From Chloroflexota bacterium (GTDB lineage Bacteria; Chloroflexota; UBA6077; JADZDV01), in the NCBI GenBank assembly GCA_020850915.1, contig JADZDV010000238.1, positions 1 through 6,115 of the forward strand: DNA of 6,115 nt, given 5' to 3'. The position numbers were made by a program, and so were the translations under genes. The notes beneath the pieces were generated by a model, which saw nothing but the letters and a program-made list of their open reading frames with translations, was not told the origin of the DNA and ran no database searches. How positions within the stretch are numbered: the first letter of the stretch is position 1; each line of letters opens with the position of its first letter. Below are positions 5,231 to 6,115 of the stretch, in pieces.

Positions 5231-6115
5231 ATGGACAGGAAGTGGCTGCGCAACAGCTTCGTCTACCTGATCATCCTCGTCGCGATCATCGCCCTCGTAT
5301 TCACCGTCATCCAGCCCCCCACCAACGAGGGGCAGATCACGCTCTCCAACCTCGTCTCCAGCATCAAGCGTGGCGAAGTCACCCGCATCGAGGTGAACGA
5401 CGACACCCTCTCCGTCGAGTTCCAGGGCGGTCGCAAGGCGACCACTCGTAAGGAGCGGAACGAGGGGATCGTCCAGACACTGACCGCCTACGGCGTCACC
5501 CAGCAAGAGCTGAACAACCTCGACATTCGCATCAACCCGCCCCCGCAGTTCTCCAACTGGTTCAGCCTGCTGGTGAACCTGCTGCCGCTGATCTTCTTCG
5601 GCGCGATTCTCTTCTTCATGATGCGCCAGGCGCAGGGCAGCAACAATCAGGCCCTGTCGTTCGGCAAGAGCCGAGCCCGGATGTTCATGGGGAACAAGCC
5701 AACGGTCACCTTCGCCGACGTCGCCGGGGTGGAGGAGGCCAAACAGGAGCTTCAGGAAGTCGTCGAGTTCCTCAAGTACCCTGAGAAGTTCTCCGCCCTG
5801 GGCGCCCGGATTCCGAAAGGCGTACTGCTCGTCGGTCCTCCGGGCACGGGCAAGACGCTGCTGTCCCGAGCGGTCGCCGGCGAGGCGGGTGTACCGTTCT
5901 TCTCGATCTCGGGCTCCGAGTTTGTCGAGATGTTCGTCGGCGTGGGCGCGTCGCGCGTGCGCGACCTGTTCGACCAGGCCAAGCGCAATTCACCCTGCAT
6001 CGTCTTCGTGGACGAGATCGACGCGGTCGGCCGCCAGCGCGGCGCCGGCCTTGGCGGCAGCCATGACGAGCGCGAGCAGACCCTCAACCAGATCCTGGTC
6101 GAGATGGACGGCTTC
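5231..6115 (+). CDS. ftsH: ATP-dependent zinc metalloprotease FtsH (5' part only)
   Basis: The first 295 codons of FtsH, the membrane-anchored AAA+ protease that extracts and degrades misfolded membrane proteins and short-lived regulators. Visible: transmembrane helix 1 (about 9-27), an extracytoplasmic FtsH_ext domain (about 30-108), transmembrane helix 2 (about 111-131), a linker with [13 protein letters not shown], then the AAA+ module with [13 protein letters not shown], Walker A GPPGTGKT (202-209), the pore loop FVG (235-237) within [12 protein letters not shown], and Walker B IVFVDEID (257-264). The reading frame is open to the last base; the second region of homology, the HEXXH protease site and the C terminus lie beyond the window (the usual length is about 610-650). 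The ATG at 5231 follows GGAGG at 5214-5218 with a slightly long spacing of 12. It lies downstream of tilS, a widely conserved arrangement, but without the hpt gene that often sits between them. Confidence 0.97.
   Translation, partial: MDRKWLRNSFVYLIILVAIIALVFTVIQPPTNEGQITLSNLVSSIKRGEVTRIEVNDDTLSVEFQGGRKATTRKERNEGIVQTLTAYGVTQQELNNLDIRINPPPQFSNWFSLLVNLLPLIFFGAILFFMMRQAQGSNNQALSFGKSRARMFMGNKPTVTFADVAGVEEAKQELQEVVEFLKYPEKFSALGARIPKGVLLVGPPGTGKTLLSRAVAGEAGVPFFSISGSEFVEMFVGVGASRVRDLFDQAKRNSPCIVFVDEIDAVGRQRGAGLGGSHDEREQTLNQILVEMDGF

Noticed and set aside
1..6115. Mobile element, CRISPR array, toxin-antitoxin or defence system
   Set aside because: I found no direct-repeat arrays, terminal inverted repeats, transposase or integrase motifs, and all frames with support are housekeeping or envelope genes.

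Overview
The window is ordinary chromosomal DNA, GC-rich and densely packed, with every real gene on the + strand. The best guess for the host is a Chloroflexota (Thermomicrobia-like) bacterium. This rests on the high GC, G/C-ending codons, the Chloroflexi-like wording of the FtsH AAA+ domain (for example around [16 protein letters not shown]) and an apparently leaderless promoter. It is an inference from memory, not from a search. There is no stretch above 300 bases without a gene, and I see no tRNA, rRNA, CRISPR array, insertion sequence or phage gene.

Layout. Bases 1-380 hold the 3' end of pyrK, followed closely by a complete pyrD (387-1358). Together they encode the NAD-dependent class 1B dihydroorotate dehydrogenase of pyrimidine synthesis. 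A gap of about 107 bases contains a bulged hairpin over the pyrD stop codon and an extended -10 promoter. Then comes a tight four-gene run: a TolB-like beta-propeller lipoprotein (1466-2419), a Ste24/CAAX-type M48 membrane metalloprotease (2422-3597), an FtsB/DivIC-type division protein (3581-4039) and tilS (4041-5090). These genes overlap or lie within 1-2 bases of each other, so they are almost certainly one transcription unit. A 140-base gap holds a second extended -10 promoter, a 5' leader with a possible Shine-Dalgarno-masking hairpin, and then ftsH, which runs off the window after 295 codons.

How the genes fit together. PyrK and PyrD make one enzyme. The later block resembles the old divIC...tilS-(hpt)-ftsH neighbourhood known from Firmicutes, here without hpt and with an exported propeller protein and a membrane protease placed upstream. 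Membrane protein quality control (M48 protease, FtsH), septum assembly and tRNA-Ile decoding (TilS) are housekeeping functions. I do not see an undescribed defence or mobile system. The points worth checking are regulatory (leaderless start, ftsH leader) and the propeller-protease pairing.
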